A stretch of DNA of 64,000 nt from Ectopseudomonas guguanensis (GCF_900104265.1 NZ_FNJJ01000002.1:359370-423369), one strand, 5' to 3'. Shown: positions 38,229 to 47,490, counted from the first letter of the stretch. Notes: generated by a model not told the origin, from the sequence alone. A program made the numbers and translations.

Positions 38229-38356
38229 GGGGCGTATTCCAAAGTCGGTTGAATCGCTTTTTTCTCTTTTTAATGATGGCGTAGACGCGACGAATGCTAG
38301 CGCAAGGCACTTGCTGCCAGCTTTCAGACGACTCGCCCTGGCATATGCCCAGCAAT

Positions 38357-39358
38357 TTATCGGCCAGCCAGCTCCGCGGGCAGCGCCGGGAAGAAACCGC
38401 CGCCGCTCAGCAGGCCGTATGCCATCCAGCCGGCGACAGCCAGATAGAACAGACGCGGCCCCCAACTGGCCAGCATCTGCTGGCTCGCCGCCAGCTGCTG
38501 CGCCTGCAGGTGGGCGAAATGCAGCAGTGCCTCGCCAGGGCGGCCGGTCGCCTCGCCGGTATTGAGCACACCGATAAGCATGGCCTTGCCGGGAAATCTC
38601 AGCCCGTCGAAGGCACGCACCAGTGATTGCCCGGCGGCGACCCGCGGTGCCAGGGTGGCGAATTCCCGCCGCAGCCGCACGTTGCGCATCGCGCCACAGG
38701 CGCGCGGCAGGGCATCGAGCACCGGCATGCCGGCCTCCAGCAGCAACCCGAGGCTGTCGCAGAAATCACGCATGTCAGCACGACGCTGCAGGCTGCCAAC
38801 CAGCGGCAGCGCCAGCAGCAGATCATCGAGGGGGCCGGGCTGATCGGTTCGTCGCTGCTGCCAATGGCGCCACAGCGCGCGTGCGCCGAACAGCAGGGCA
38901 CAGAGCCAGAACACCGGCAGCAGCACGGCTGCCAGGTAACCTGTGCCGCTCAGGTTTCCCGCCACCAGCGCGGGCAGGGGTTTGACCGCCAGCGCCAGCA
39001 ACAGCACGCCGGCAGGCAACAACAGGCGTGAGACAAGCTCGGCGGCCTGGCGCGCCTGCGCCTCGTAGCGCTGCGCCAGCCGCTGGTGGATCTGCGCCAG
39101 CTCGCCGGCCTCCTGTGCGGCGCGCACCAGGGCGCTTTCCAGTGGCGTGAACACGCCACTCAACTGGCCGGAACTCGCCAGGTCGCGTCCGTTGCCCACC
39201 ATCTGCCGCAGGCGCTTCACAGCGGCCTCATGGCGCGCACCGAGACTCAGACCGGCCAGCGCACGATCGATGGGCACGCCCGCCCGTTCCATCGCCGCCA
39301 GATGGGCGAACAGGCTGGCGCGGCTGCGCAGGTCGAGAGCGAGATGGGCACGCGGCAT
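38357..39358 (-). CDS. Orphan type II secretion system F-domain membrane protein
   Basis: This 333-aa inner-membrane protein has two T2SSF domains: residues ~15-130 ([20 protein letters not shown]) and ~195-320 ([20 protein letters not shown]). Hydrophobic segments lie at about 110-130, 138-158 and at the C-terminal end. T2SSF proteins form the platform of type II secretion and type IV pilus machines. No ATPase (GspE/PilB), pseudopilin or secretin gene lies nearby, so the partner machine is unknown. The frame is intact and codon use is normal. Confidence 0.8.
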   Translation of the reverse strand: MPRAHLALDLRSRASLFAHLAAMERAGVPIDRALAGLSLGARHEAAVKRLRQMVGNGRDLASSGQLSGVFTPLESALVRAAQEAGELAQIHQRLAQRYEAQARQAAELVSRLLLPAGVLLLALAVKPLPALVAGNLSGTGYLAAVLLPVFWLCALLFGARALWRHWQQRRTDQPGPLDDLLLALPLVGSLQRRADMRDFCDSLGLLLEAGMPVLDALPRACGAMRNVRLRREFATLAPRVAAGQSLVRAFDGLRFPGKAMLIGVLNTGEATGRPGEALLHFAHLQAQQLAASQQMLASWGPRLFYLAVAGWMAYGLLSGGGFFPALPAELAGR

Positions 39359-39411
39359 GATCGGGCTCGGTGGACTCCAGCGCTCAGGTTAACCAGTAGC
39401 CGGGCGAGCCG

Positions 39412-40170
39412 CTACGGTTCGATGGGCGGCATGGGGGCATGCGGCAGCCAGCGCCTGAGGATGGCCTCGAGGCTGCCGTCCTCGTGCATCTGTCGCAACG
39501 CCTGTTGCCAACGCGCCACACGTACCACCGAGGTCTGCGGGGAGAAGGCGATGTAATAGGCCGAGCGCATGAACGGCACATGCGCGGTGACGTCCTGCGG
39601 CTTGAGATCGACGGAAGCCAGTTCGCCGGCCAGGGTCAGGTCCTCTGTGGCGATCAGCTTGACCCGGCCATGCTTGAGCATGGTCATCATGTGCTTCGAA
39701 CTGGGCACGCCGTAGAGATTGGTGAAACCCTTGGCCCCCAGGGTCTCGAAGGTATACCACTGCTTGGGCAGGGCCAGCGGCCCGCTGTCCGCGGCCTGCT
39801 GCAGCGTGTCGATGCTCAGGTGGCGGGATTTCAGCGAGTAGAAGCTGGTGGTGCCGACCACAATGGGCCCGACCCATTGGAATTTCTCCTCACGCTCGGG
39901 CGTGCGCACGGTGGAAAACAGCCCCGTATCGGCATCCTGCTGGGCGAGGTGGAAAGCACGCGTCCAGGGCATCAGCTCGATCTGGCCACGGTCGCCCGTG
40001 CGCGCCAGCAAGGCCCTGACCACCTCGATGGAGAAACCACTGGGTTCACCTTCGCGCATGAAGCTCATCGGCGGCGCATCCTCGGTGAGCAGACGCAACT
40101 GCGCATCGGCCGTCGCGCACAGCGCCACCAGCAGCACACCCAGCCATCGATACAGGCGCTTGCCCATCAT
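39412..40170 (-). CDS. Family 3 periplasmic solute-binding protein (amino-acid type), copy 1
   Basis: This 252-aa protein has a signal peptide (MMGKRLYRWLGVLLVALCAT-ADA). The mature protein starts QLRLLTEDAPPMSFM, typical of the polar-amino-acid family. It is paralogous to the next gene upstream: both contain LFSTVRT..RE..FQWVGPI and a QWYTFE/QWYSYE segment. GGAGG precedes the start at 40170. There is no permease or ATPase gene nearby. Such orphan proteins in pseudomonads may act with distant transporters, as chemoreceptor ligand carriers, or as cyclohexadienyl-dehydratase-like enzymes. The ligand is unknown. Confidence 0.82.
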   Translation of the reverse strand: MMGKRLYRWLGVLLVALCATADAQLRLLTEDAPPMSFMREGEPSGFSIEVVRALLARTGDRGQIELMPWTRAFHLAQQDADTGLFSTVRTPEREEKFQWVGPIVVGTTSFYSLKSRHLSIDTLQQAADSGPLALPKQWYTFETLGAKGFTNLYGVPSSKHMMTMLKHGRVKLIATEDLTLAGELASVDLKPQDVTAHVPFMRSAYYIAFSPQTSVVRVARWQQALRQMHEDGSLEAILRRWLPHAPMPPIEP

Positions 40171-40222
40171 TGCGCTCCTCCCGCCTGCAGCCTAGCAAGC
40201 GCTGCAACCTGACGCAGCAGGC

Positions 40223-40996
40223 TCATTCGACGCGCAGCAGGTCGGCCAGCGTGCGCGCGTCCGCGTCGGGAAACCAGTGCCGGTAGATGCGTTCCAGGCT
40301 GCCGTCCCGACGCATGTCCTGCAACGCATCCTGCCAACGGGCGACGCGTGCGACATCGGTCTGCCGGGAGAAGGCGATGTAGGAGTCGTTGGGCATCAGG
40401 TCGAACTGCTCCTGCAGCTGCCCGGCATGCATGCCCTGCTCGGCGAGCATGCCGTCGAGGGTCAGGGTGTTGGCCAGCAGCAACCTGACCCGGCCGAGGC
40501 GAAACATGCGCAGCATGTCCTGCGGTGTCGGCACGCCATAGAGGTTTTCCAGATTCTGCTCGCGCAGCACTTCGTAGCTGTACCACTGCTTGGGCACGGC
40601 GAGGGTGCCGAGTTGGCGCACGTCGTCGAGACTGGTGACGCGCAAGCCGGCATCCTTGTGCGTATAGAAACGCGTATAGCCTCGCGCGATCGGCCCGACC
40701 CACTGAAAATCGGCCTCGCGCTGCGCCGTGCGAACGGTGGAGAACAGCGCGGTATCGGCCTGGTGGCGAACCTGGTGATAGCCGCGCGTCCAGGGCACCA
40801 GTTCGATGCGCGCCGTGTCGTCGGTGCGACGGATCAGCTCCTCGACCACGGCGACCGCCATGCCGCTCGGCTTGCCGTCCTGCAGATAGCTGAAGGGGCG
40901 ATAGTCCTCGGTGTACAGGCGCAACTCGGCCGCCGACAAATGAGCGGCGAGACTGCAAAGCAGCAGCAGGACTACGACCGGGTACTTCAGGTTCAT
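40223..40996 (-). CDS. Family 3 periplasmic solute-binding protein (amino-acid type), copy 2
   Basis: This 257-aa protein has a signal peptide (MNLKYPVVVLLLLCSLAAHL). The mature protein starts AELRLYTEDYRPFSYLQDGK. It is clearly a tandem duplicate of the downstream gene, 52 bp apart, with the same order of motifs (LFSTVRTAQREADFQWVGPI, VPKQWYSYEVLR, FSRQTDVARVARWQ). The two have drifted in the ligand-lobe residues, so they may bind different ligands. No transporter partner is adjacent. Confidence 0.82.
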   Translation of the reverse strand: MNLKYPVVVLLLLCSLAAHLSAAELRLYTEDYRPFSYLQDGKPSGMAVAVVEELIRRTDDTARIELVPWTRGYHQVRHQADTALFSTVRTAQREADFQWVGPIARGYTRFYTHKDAGLRVTSLDDVRQLGTLAVPKQWYSYEVLREQNLENLYGVPTPQDMLRMFRLGRVRLLLANTLTLDGMLAEQGMHAGQLQEQFDLMPNDSYIAFSRQTDVARVARWQDALQDMRRDGSLERIYRHWFPDADARTLADLLRVE

Positions 40997-41075
40997 TGGC
41001 CAATACCGTCAGGGGCGCGCCCAACAGCGAATTCAGGGCGGCCAGGCGCAGGATCATAAACGCCCGCACAGTCGA

Positions 41076-41999
41076 TCACCAAGGCTGCAGCGGCGCGGTC
41101 GTCTCGGCCAACTCGCTGGCGGTCAGTACGCGTGGCTCGAGCAGCAGTTGCAGGCGCGAGATGGCTCGCTCACCGCTCAGCGCGCGGTGCACCAGACGCA
41201 CCGCATGGTCTCCCATGGCCTGCGGCTGCTGCTGCAGCAAAGCCTGAATCTGCCCCTCACGCAGGGCGTCGAGCAAGAGTTCACCACTGTCGAAACCGAC
41301 GAAGTCCACCTGCCCGGCCTTGCCCAGCTGGCGCAGGGCCGCCAGGGTTGCACGACTGCTGCTGCCATTGGGGCTGAACAGGCCGTCGAGGCTGGGCAGC
41401 TGCTCGCTCAGGGCTTGAACGATGCGCTGGCGGTCGTCGCCCAGGTAGGTGTCGAACGCCACCTGCAACCCGGCCATGCGCGCCGCCAGCAAAAAGCCAC
41501 GCTCGCGCTCCTCGGTTGACTGCAGGCCCGGGCGCAGACGCAACAAGCCGACTCGCCCCCCTCGCCCGACACGCTCGGCCAGTTGCTGACCGGCCAGCTG
41601 ACCGGCGAGAAAGTTGTCGGTCGCCACCAGCGCATAGGCGCCATCGCCGGGCACGCTGCGGTCGACGTAGACGGTGGGAATGCCTTCGGCGCGCAGGGCC
41701 GCGACACGCGAGTCGATGGCGTCTCCGGCCGGCGCGATGATCAGTGCCTTGCAGCCATGGTCGAGCACGCGCTCGATCAGTTGCAGCTGCGCCTCGACGC
41801 TGCCCTCCTGGGTCGGGCCGCGGGTATAGAGTTCCAGTTGCAGGTCGTCTGCGCTGCGCCTGGCGCCGGCCTCCAGTTCGCTCCAGTAGGCCGAGGTGCC
41901 AGCCGGCACCAGGCCGATGCAGTCACGTGCCCAGGAGGGTGTCGCCGACAGGCCCCAGGCAAGCAGCAGCAGGCAGATAAAGGGGATATGTCTTGGCAT
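41076..41999 (-). CDS. Sugar-type (RbsB/LacI-like) periplasmic binding protein
   Basis: This 307-aa type-I periplasmic binding protein has a signal peptide (MPRHIPFICLLLLAWGLSAT). It shows the usual layout: CIGLVPAGTSAYWSELEAGA, ALIIAPAGDAIDSRVAALRA, VYVDRSVPGDGAYALVATDN and VDFVGFDSGELLLDAL. Relatives bind ribose, xylose or autoinducer-2, or serve as the sensor arm of histidine kinases. No ABC genes or kinase lie next to it. The ligand cannot be named from sequence. Confidence 0.8.
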   Translation of the reverse strand: MPRHIPFICLLLLAWGLSATPSWARDCIGLVPAGTSAYWSELEAGARRSADDLQLELYTRGPTQEGSVEAQLQLIERVLDHGCKALIIAPAGDAIDSRVAALRAEGIPTVYVDRSVPGDGAYALVATDNFLAGQLAGQQLAERVGRGGRVGLLRLRPGLQSTEERERGFLLAARMAGLQVAFDTYLGDDRQRIVQALSEQLPSLDGLFSPNGSSSRATLAALRQLGKAGQVDFVGFDSGELLLDALREGQIQALLQQQPQAMGDHAVRLVHRALSGERAISRLQLLLEPRVLTASELAETTAPLQPW

Positions 42000-42167
42000 G
42001 CTCGACTCCCGGGCCTTGCCATCACTTTAGCAGCGCAGTGGCATGCTGCGACGCCTGTCGGCCAGCTGTCGACTCATACTTTTTCACATTCAAAACCGAC
42101 AGTCGGGCTAGCTCTGGCGCGCCGGGCAGGCGATCATCGGGCCTCCTACGCAGACTCCAGCTAATCC

Positions 42168-42896
42168 ATGACCGCCACCACTGACAGCCGCACCCCAACG
42201 CACAAGCCCCGCCCACTGATCGATCTGGCCATCAGCATCCTGATTCCCTCGTTCATTCTGATGAAGCTCAGTGGTGAGCATCGCCTCGGCGCCGATGGCG
42301 CGCTGTTGCTGGCCCTGGCCTTCCCGCTGGGCTGGGGCGCGTTCGAGCTGATCAAGTACCGCAAATTCAACTTCATCGCCCTGCTCGGCCTGATCAGCGT
42401 GGCGCTGACCGGCGGCATCGGCCTGCTGCATCTGGACAACCAGTGGCTGGCCGTGAAGGAAGCCGCCATTCCCGGGCTGATCGGCATCGCCGTGCTGGTT
42501 TCCACCCGTACCCGCTACCCGCTGATCCGCACCCTGCTGTTCAACAAGACGGTGCTCAACGTCGACAAGATCCACGAGCGCCTGGAACAGGGCGGCCACG
42601 TCGAGCATTTCGAAACGCGGCTGATGCGCGCCACCTACTGGCTCAGCGGCACCTTCTTCTTCTCCTCGTTCATGAACTACGTGCTGGCCAAGTGGATCGT
42701 GGTCAGCCCGGCCGGCACCGAGGCGTTCAACGACGAGCTGGGACGCATGACTCTGCTCAGCTACCCGATGATCGCCATCCCCTCGATGATCATGCTGATG
42801 GCCATCTTCTACTACCTGTGGAAGACCATTCATGGCCTGACCGGGCTGAGCCTGGAAGAGATCATGGCCAACAGCGGCCAGGAATCGCAGCCCTGA
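42168..42896 (+). CDS. VC0807-type integral membrane protein
   Basis: This 242-aa protein has about six membrane helices. Segments such as PLIDLAISILIPSFILMKLS, FIALLGLISVALTGGIGLLHL and SYPMIAIPSMIMLMAIFYYL are conspicuous. The N-terminal half resembles the septation-protein-A/VC0807 family, whose function is unknown. It is divergent from the sugar-type binding protein gene. Thirty-three bases separate it from the next gene, which is also a membrane protein. Confidence 0.65.
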   Translation: MTATTDSRTPTHKPRPLIDLAISILIPSFILMKLSGEHRLGADGALLLALAFPLGWGAFELIKYRKFNFIALLGLISVALTGGIGLLHLDNQWLAVKEAAIPGLIGIAVLVSTRTRYPLIRTLLFNKTVLNVDKIHERLEQGGHVEHFETRLMRATYWLSGTFFFSSFMNYVLAKWIVVSPAGTEAFNDELGRMTLLSYPMIAIPSMIMLMAIFYYLWKTIHGLTGLSLEEIMANSGQESQP

Positions 42897-42929
42897 GTCG
42901 CGCCGACCTCCGGGTCGGCAGCGCTGTAT

Positions 42930-43367
42930 ATGCTCGGTCTTTCCGCCTACCCGGCCCTGTTTCTCTCCGCCTTCGGCGCGGCGACGCTGCTGCCGCTGCA
43001 GTCCGAGGCCGTGCTGGTCGCCCTGCTGCTGGCCGGCCAGCATCCACTCTGGGCACTGCTGCTGACGGCCACCCTGGGCAACGTGCTGGGCTCATGGGTC
43101 AACTGGCTGCTGGGGCGCTCGATCGAGCATTATCGTGAACGCCGCTGGTTTCCCGTCAGCCCGGCTCGGCTGCAGGAGGCGCAGGCCTGGTATGCCCGTT
43201 ACGGGCGCTGGTCATTGCTGCTCAGCTGGATGCCGGTGATCGGCGACCCATTGACGCTGGTCGCCGGGGTGATGCGCGAACGTCTGTGGATATTCCTCAC
43301 CATCGTCACCCTGGCCAAGGCCGGCCGCTACGCGGTGCTGGCAGCGCTGACCCTGGCCTGGATATGA
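42930..43367 (+). CDS. YqaA-like DedA/SNARE-associated family membrane protein
   Basis: This 145-aa protein has four hydrophobic segments. The family marks GAATLLPLQSEAVLVALLLA and LGNVLGSWVNWLLGR are present, followed by RYGRWSLLLSWMPVIGDPLT. DedA-related proteins take part in lipid carrier recycling and membrane homeostasis; the YqaA branch is uncharacterised. It probably forms a two-gene unit with the upstream gene. Confidence 0.8.
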   Translation: MLGLSAYPALFLSAFGAATLLPLQSEAVLVALLLAGQHPLWALLLTATLGNVLGSWVNWLLGRSIEHYRERRWFPVSPARLQEAQAWYARYGRWSLLLSWMPVIGDPLTLVAGVMRERLWIFLTIVTLAKAGRYAVLAALTLAWI

Positions 43368-43577
43368 ACGTATCGGAATGATCGCTGACACAAATACTGA
43401 GGGGCGCCTGCATGCCTGCCAGTTGAGTACTGACGGCGCCTCCCTGATACTGCGCAGCGCGCCGCGCGGGCACGATCCGTCAACGGCCGTTGCGAACGCC
43501 CGGCAAGCCGGTGAACAGCCGCCTCGTCAGAGGCATGCGGCCCCACTACCCCGGGGCCTGGTGAGCGAGGAATTGCG

Positions 43578-44552
43578 GTGTCTGTCCTAGAAGCCAAACC
43601 CAAACTGAAGCGCAGCGACCTGATCTGGACGCTGATCGGGCTCAGTGCCGTGGTGCTCTCCGGCTTCCTGCTCTATCGCGAGCTGCGTAATATCTCCCTC
43701 GACCAGATCAAGGGCAGCCTCGAGGCGATCTCGCTCATGAACTGGCTGCTCGCCGCCGCCGCCACCCTCGGTGCCTACTGGGCACTGGCCTGGTACGACC
43801 GCATCGCCGTCGCCCACCTCGGCAAGAAGATTCCCTGGCGCTTCATCACCCTGTGCTCCTTCACCACCTACGCCCTGGCCCACAACATCGGCGCCTCGGT
43901 GTTCTCCGGCGCGGTGGTGCGCTATCGCGCCTATCGCAGCAAGGGCCTGACGCCACAGGAAATCGGCATCCTCATCGTCTTCTGCTCCTTCACCTTCGCC
44001 CTCGGCACCCTGCTGGCCAGCGGCTGCGTGCTGATTGCCCAGCCCGACCTGATCCACCGGGTAGCCAATATCACGCCACTGGTATCGGTGGTCATCGGCA
44101 GCGTGCTGCTGAGCCTGGTCGGCCTCTACGTGCTGGGCTCCTGGCGCCAGTTCGAACCCTGGACGCTGGGCAAGCTGCACGTCGAATATCCGCGCCTGCC
44201 CATCGTCAGCCGCCAGTTGCTGGCCGGCCCGCTGGAATTGCTGTGCGCCGCGGCGATCATCTATTTCGCCCTGCCGGCCGACAATCACCCCGGTTACCTG
44301 GTGGTGCTCGGCGTGTTCCTCGCGTCCTTCTCGCTGGCCCTGCTGTCCCATGCGCCGGGCGGCCTGGGGGTGCTGGAGGTGACCTTCCTCGCAGCCATGC
44401 CGGAAATTCCCGCCGCCGACGTGCTGGCCGCGCTGATCGTGTTCCGCGTGTTCTACCTGCTGCTGCCCTTCGCCCTGTCGCTGCTGGTGGTGCTGGGCTT
44501 CGAGTGGAGCCAGTGGAAGGAAAAGCAGCAGGGCGGCAACCTGCCGTCCTAA
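43578..44552 (+). CDS. YbhN-type lysylphosphatidylglycerol synthase membrane-domain protein
   Basis: This 324-aa integral protein has about eight helices, corresponding to the N-terminal flippase-like domain of MprF (UPF0104) without the catalytic C-terminal half. It starts at the GTG at 43578 after GAGGAA. Conserved bits are THNIGAS-like (YALAHNIGASVFSGAVVRYRAY) and SHAPGGLGVLEVTFLAAMP. YbhN-like proteins are thought to move or sense phospholipids, and some sit beside cardiolipin synthases. None is adjacent here. Confidence 0.8.
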   Translation: MSVLEAKPKLKRSDLIWTLIGLSAVVLSGFLLYRELRNISLDQIKGSLEAISLMNWLLAAAATLGAYWALAWYDRIAVAHLGKKIPWRFITLCSFTTYALAHNIGASVFSGAVVRYRAYRSKGLTPQEIGILIVFCSFTFALGTLLASGCVLIAQPDLIHRVANITPLVSVVIGSVLLSLVGLYVLGSWRQFEPWTLGKLHVEYPRLPIVSRQLLAGPLELLCAAAIIYFALPADNHPGYLVVLGVFLASFSLALLSHAPGGLGVLEVTFLAAMPEIPAADVLAALIVFRVFYLLLPFALSLLVVLGFEWSQWKEKQQGGNLPS

Positions 44553-44691
44553 CGGCTCGCCGTCGCCGCGCCACTGACATAGAATGCGCGGCCATTTTTT
44601 GCGGCCTGCCATCCCTGGCGGCCACCCGTCGGGCCGTCGCTGCGCGACGTCAGAAATTTCTCCCTTCAATTTTTTGCGGCCCTGCGTTTCC

Positions 44692-45957
44692 ATGTCCTTC
44701 TCCACTCCCGCCCGCGCCTGCGGCATCGACTTCGGTACCTCCAACTCCACCGTCGGCTGGCTGCGCCCCGGCCAGGACAGCCTGCTGCCCCTGGAAGACG
44801 GCAAGATCACCCTGCCCTCGGTGATCTTCTTCAACACCGAGGAACGCCGCCCGGTCTATGGCCGCCTGGCCCTGCACGAGTACCTGGAGGGCTACGAAGG
44901 GCGCCTGATGCGCTCGCTGAAAAGCCTGCTGGGCTCCAAGCTGCTGAAAAGCGAAACCACGGTGCTGGGCAGTGCCCTGCCGTTCAAGGACCTGCTCGGC
45001 TTCTTTATCGGCGAGCTGAAAAAACGTGCCGAAGCCCAGGCCGAACGCGCCTTCGAGGAAGTGGTGCTGGGTCGCCCGGTGTTCTTCGTCGATGACGACC
45101 CGGTCGCCGACCAGGAGGCGCAGAACACCCTGGTGGCCGTGGCGCACAAGCTCGGCTTCAAGGAGGTGTCGTTCCAGTACGAACCCATCGCCGCGGCCTT
45201 CGACTACGAGTCGAGCCTGGCGCGCGAGGAGCTGGTGCTGATCGTCGATATCGGCGGCGGCACCTCGGACTTCTCCCTGGTGCGTCTGGCCCCTGAACGC
45301 CACCACCTGGCCGAGCGTCAGGACGACATCCTCGCCACTGGCGGCGTGCATATCGGCGGCACCGACTTCGACAAGCAGCTGTCGCTGGCCGGGGTGATGC
45401 CGCTGTTCGGCTACGGCAGCCGGATGAAGAGCGACGCCTTCATGCCCACCAGCTACCACCTCAACCTGGCCACCTGGCACACCATCAACGCGCTGTACGC
45501 GCAGAAGACCCAGCTGGCCCTGCAGAACATGCGCTACGACATCGTCGACGCCACCGGCATCGACCGCCTCTTCGGCCTGATCGAACAGCGCGCCGGGCAC
45601 TGGCTGGCGATGCAGGTGGAAGAGAGCAAGATCGCCCTCAGCGAGCAGGATGCACGCCCCATCGACCTATCGCGCGTCGAGCCGGGCCTGGTCGCCGAGC
45701 TGACCCGGCCGCTGTTCGAGAACGCCATCGAGCCGCTGCTCGAGCGCATTCGCACCAGCCTCACGCAGTTGCTGGCCGATGCCGGCATCACTGCCGAGCA
45801 GGTCGACACGCTGTTCTTCACCGGCGGTTCCAGCGGCGTGCCGGCGCTGCGCCAGAGCGTGGCGGCGATGCTGCCCAATGCGCGCAGCGTGGAAGGCAAC
45901 ACCTTCGGCAGCATCGGCAGCGGCCTGGCCATCGAGGCGAAGAAGCGCTACGGCTGA
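44692..45957 (+). CDS. Hsp70 family chaperone-like protein (YegD type)
   Basis: This 421-aa actin-fold ATPase has phosphate-1 ACGIDFGTSNSTVGW at residues 8-22, phosphate-2 IVDIGGGTSDFSLV, and the adenosine motif FFTGGSSGVPALRQS. It ends just after the nucleotide-binding domain and lacks the peptide-binding beta domain of DnaK, as in E. coli YegD. The start at 44692 is chosen from the conserved N-terminus. The same type of gene is annotated as a 'probable heat-shock protein' near this locus in P. aeruginosa. The client or partner is unknown. Confidence 0.88.
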   Translation: MSFSTPARACGIDFGTSNSTVGWLRPGQDSLLPLEDGKITLPSVIFFNTEERRPVYGRLALHEYLEGYEGRLMRSLKSLLGSKLLKSETTVLGSALPFKDLLGFFIGELKKRAEAQAERAFEEVVLGRPVFFVDDDPVADQEAQNTLVAVAHKLGFKEVSFQYEPIAAAFDYESSLAREELVLIVDIGGGTSDFSLVRLAPERHHLAERQDDILATGGVHIGGTDFDKQLSLAGVMPLFGYGSRMKSDAFMPTSYHLNLATWHTINALYAQKTQLALQNMRYDIVDATGIDRLFGLIEQRAGHWLAMQVEESKIALSEQDARPIDLSRVEPGLVAELTRPLFENAIEPLLERIRTSLTQLLADAGITAEQVDTLFFTGGSSGVPALRQSVAAMLPNARSVEGNTFGSIGSGLAIEAKKRYG

Positions 45958-46061
45958 GGCAGTGGCGCGCCATTCTGTTTCCAAATGCTGCCCAGGCCTC
46001 GCAGCGCCAGCCAGAGCGGCTAGGTTTACCCGGTGTTCAACCAGCCCACCGGGTGAAACTG

Positions 46062-46418
46062 ATGCTGAAGAAACTGCTGCTGCTCACCGCCACGCTTGGC
46101 CTGCTGCTCACCGCCGCCCTCGCCCAGGCTCATCACGGCTGGAGTTCCTACGACGCCGAACAGACCCTGACCCTGGAAGTGCCGCTGCAGAGCGTCAACT
46201 ATCGCAACCCCCACGCCGATGTGAGCATCGAGCACGACGGGCGTACCTGGCAGGTGATCCTCGCGCCGATCAGCCGCCTGCAGGCGCGCGGCCTGCCCGA
46301 AGCCGACCTTACCGCGGGCAAGACCGTGACCATAGTCGGCTACCCGCGCAAGGACGGCACCGCGGAGATCCGCGCCGAACGCATCATCGTCGATGGTCGC
46401 ACCATTGAACTGCGCTAG
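46062..46418 (+). CDS. Small exported protein of the DUF6152 type
   Basis: This 118-aa protein has a clear signal peptide (MLKKLLLLTATLGLLLTAAL-AQA). The mature protein starts with HHGWSSYDAEQTLTLEVPL, an N-terminal His-His that could bind a metal. The rest is a small beta-rich domain (NPHADVSIEHDGRTWQVILA). The ATG at 46062 is preferred; a GTG at 46053 is in frame. It is followed with no gap by a membrane protein gene, so the two probably act together. The function is unknown. Confidence 0.7.
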   Translation: MLKKLLLLTATLGLLLTAALAQAHHGWSSYDAEQTLTLEVPLQSVNYRNPHADVSIEHDGRTWQVILAPISRLQARGLPEADLTAGKTVTIVGYPRKDGTAEIRAERIIVDGRTIELR

Positions 46419-46901
46419 ATGGACAGCCTGATCGCCTGGGCCACCTGGCTCGAAGCCACGGCCCTGGGCGAGCAGATGCGCGGCTCGGCGCTGCTCTACC
46501 CGGCGTTCAACCTGCTGCACCTGCTTGGCCTGGTGCTGCTGCTTGGGCCCATGCTGCTGCTCGACGCACGCCTGCTCGGCGCCGGCCGCGCGTTCTCACT
46601 GCCCGCCGTGTCGCGCACGCTGACGCCGCTGGCGCTGGTCGGCCTGTTGCTCCTGCTGGGCAGCGGCATCTGTCTGTTCGCCGCCGACGCCGGGCCGCTG
46701 GCAGTCGACCGTCTGCTGCAGCTCAAGCTGCTGCTGATCATTCTGGGCGTCGCCAATGCGCTGCTGTTTCGTCGTCTGTGGAGTGCCAGGTTAAGCGACT
46801 GGGATACGTACGCGCCGCTGTTAGGTCGGCTGCAGGCGGCGCTGTCGCTGCTGTTGTGGCTGCTGGTGATGAGCCTCGGCCGCCTCCTGGCTTACTTCTA
46901 G
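46419..46901 (+). CDS. Small membrane protein paired with the DUF6152-type gene (DUF6644-like)
   Basis: This 160-aa protein has four predicted helices (LLYPAFNLLHLLGLVLLLGP; LTPLALVGLLLLLGSGICLF; LLQLKLLLIILGVANALLF; ALSLLLWLLVMSLGRLLAY). The ATG directly follows the TAG of the preceding gene, so translation is coupled. The layout resembles cytochrome-b561-like or copper-handling membrane proteins, and a His lies in helix 1. The family name is from memory and the function is unknown. Confidence 0.65.
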   Translation: MDSLIAWATWLEATALGEQMRGSALLYPAFNLLHLLGLVLLLGPMLLLDARLLGAGRAFSLPAVSRTLTPLALVGLLLLLGSGICLFAADAGPLAVDRLLQLKLLLIILGVANALLFRRLWSARLSDWDTYAPLLGRLQAALSLLLWLLVMSLGRLLAYF

Positions 46902-46956
46902 CGCGGCGCGCTTTGCCTTATCCTGCGCGCCTTCGCCCTCGAACAGGAATGCCCCG

Positions 46957-47490
46957 ATGAAAGCCCAGCTGGAAGAACTGATCGCCAAGATAAGCTCCGG
47001 CTGCCTGGTCGAGGACGAGATCGCGCGTATTGCCGACGAGGCCGCGCAGGCCTATGCCGACCCGGCTGCCTTCCTCGCCACCAATCCGGACGTCAACTAC
47101 GACGACGAATTCCCCATCCCGCTGGGCGAATGGGTAGTGGTCGGCAGCCTGCCGGATACCGTGCTGTTCCAGGCCGACAGCTATGAAGAGCTGTTCCAGC
47201 GCATCACCGAATCCTTCGGCCCGCAGGTGCAATTCGTGCTCAAGCCCAAGCAACTGGCCAAGACCGAGCCGCTCAAGGCGCTCAACCGTATTCAGGTGCA
47301 GCTCTCGGCGCTGTCGCCGGAAACCGGCGGCTATGTGCTGGTGGACTTCAGCGAACCGCTGGACGACGAGCTGCAGGCGGTACTGGTGTACGCCAGCGAC
47401 CTGCCGCGGGTGATGGAGCTGGCGGTGGAAGTGGGCATCTATGCCGCGCCGGCGCTGGAAGCCTTGCAGGCGGAGCAGGCGGAAGAATAG
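46957..47490 (+). CDS. Conserved hypothetical acidic protein
   Basis: I do not recognise a characterised family. The 177-aa product is soluble and acidic, starting MKAQLEELIAKISSGCLVED and ending with an Ala/Glu-rich tail. It has no signal peptide and no membrane helix. Codon use matches the neighbours, so it is a real gene. It stands alone between a membrane protein gene and a small lipoprotein gene. Confidence 0.75.
   Translation: MKAQLEELIAKISSGCLVEDEIARIADEAAQAYADPAAFLATNPDVNYDDEFPIPLGEWVVVGSLPDTVLFQADSYEELFQRITESFGPQVQFVLKPKQLAKTEPLKALNRIQVQLSALSPETGGYVLVDFSEPLDDELQAVLVYASDLPRVMELAVEVGIYAAPALEALQAEQAEE

Noticed and set aside
43368..43577. 70-residue frame between the YqaA-like and YbhN-like genes
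   Set aside because: It overlaps the ribosome site and start of the next gene, has no homology I recognise and has codon use unlike the neighbours.
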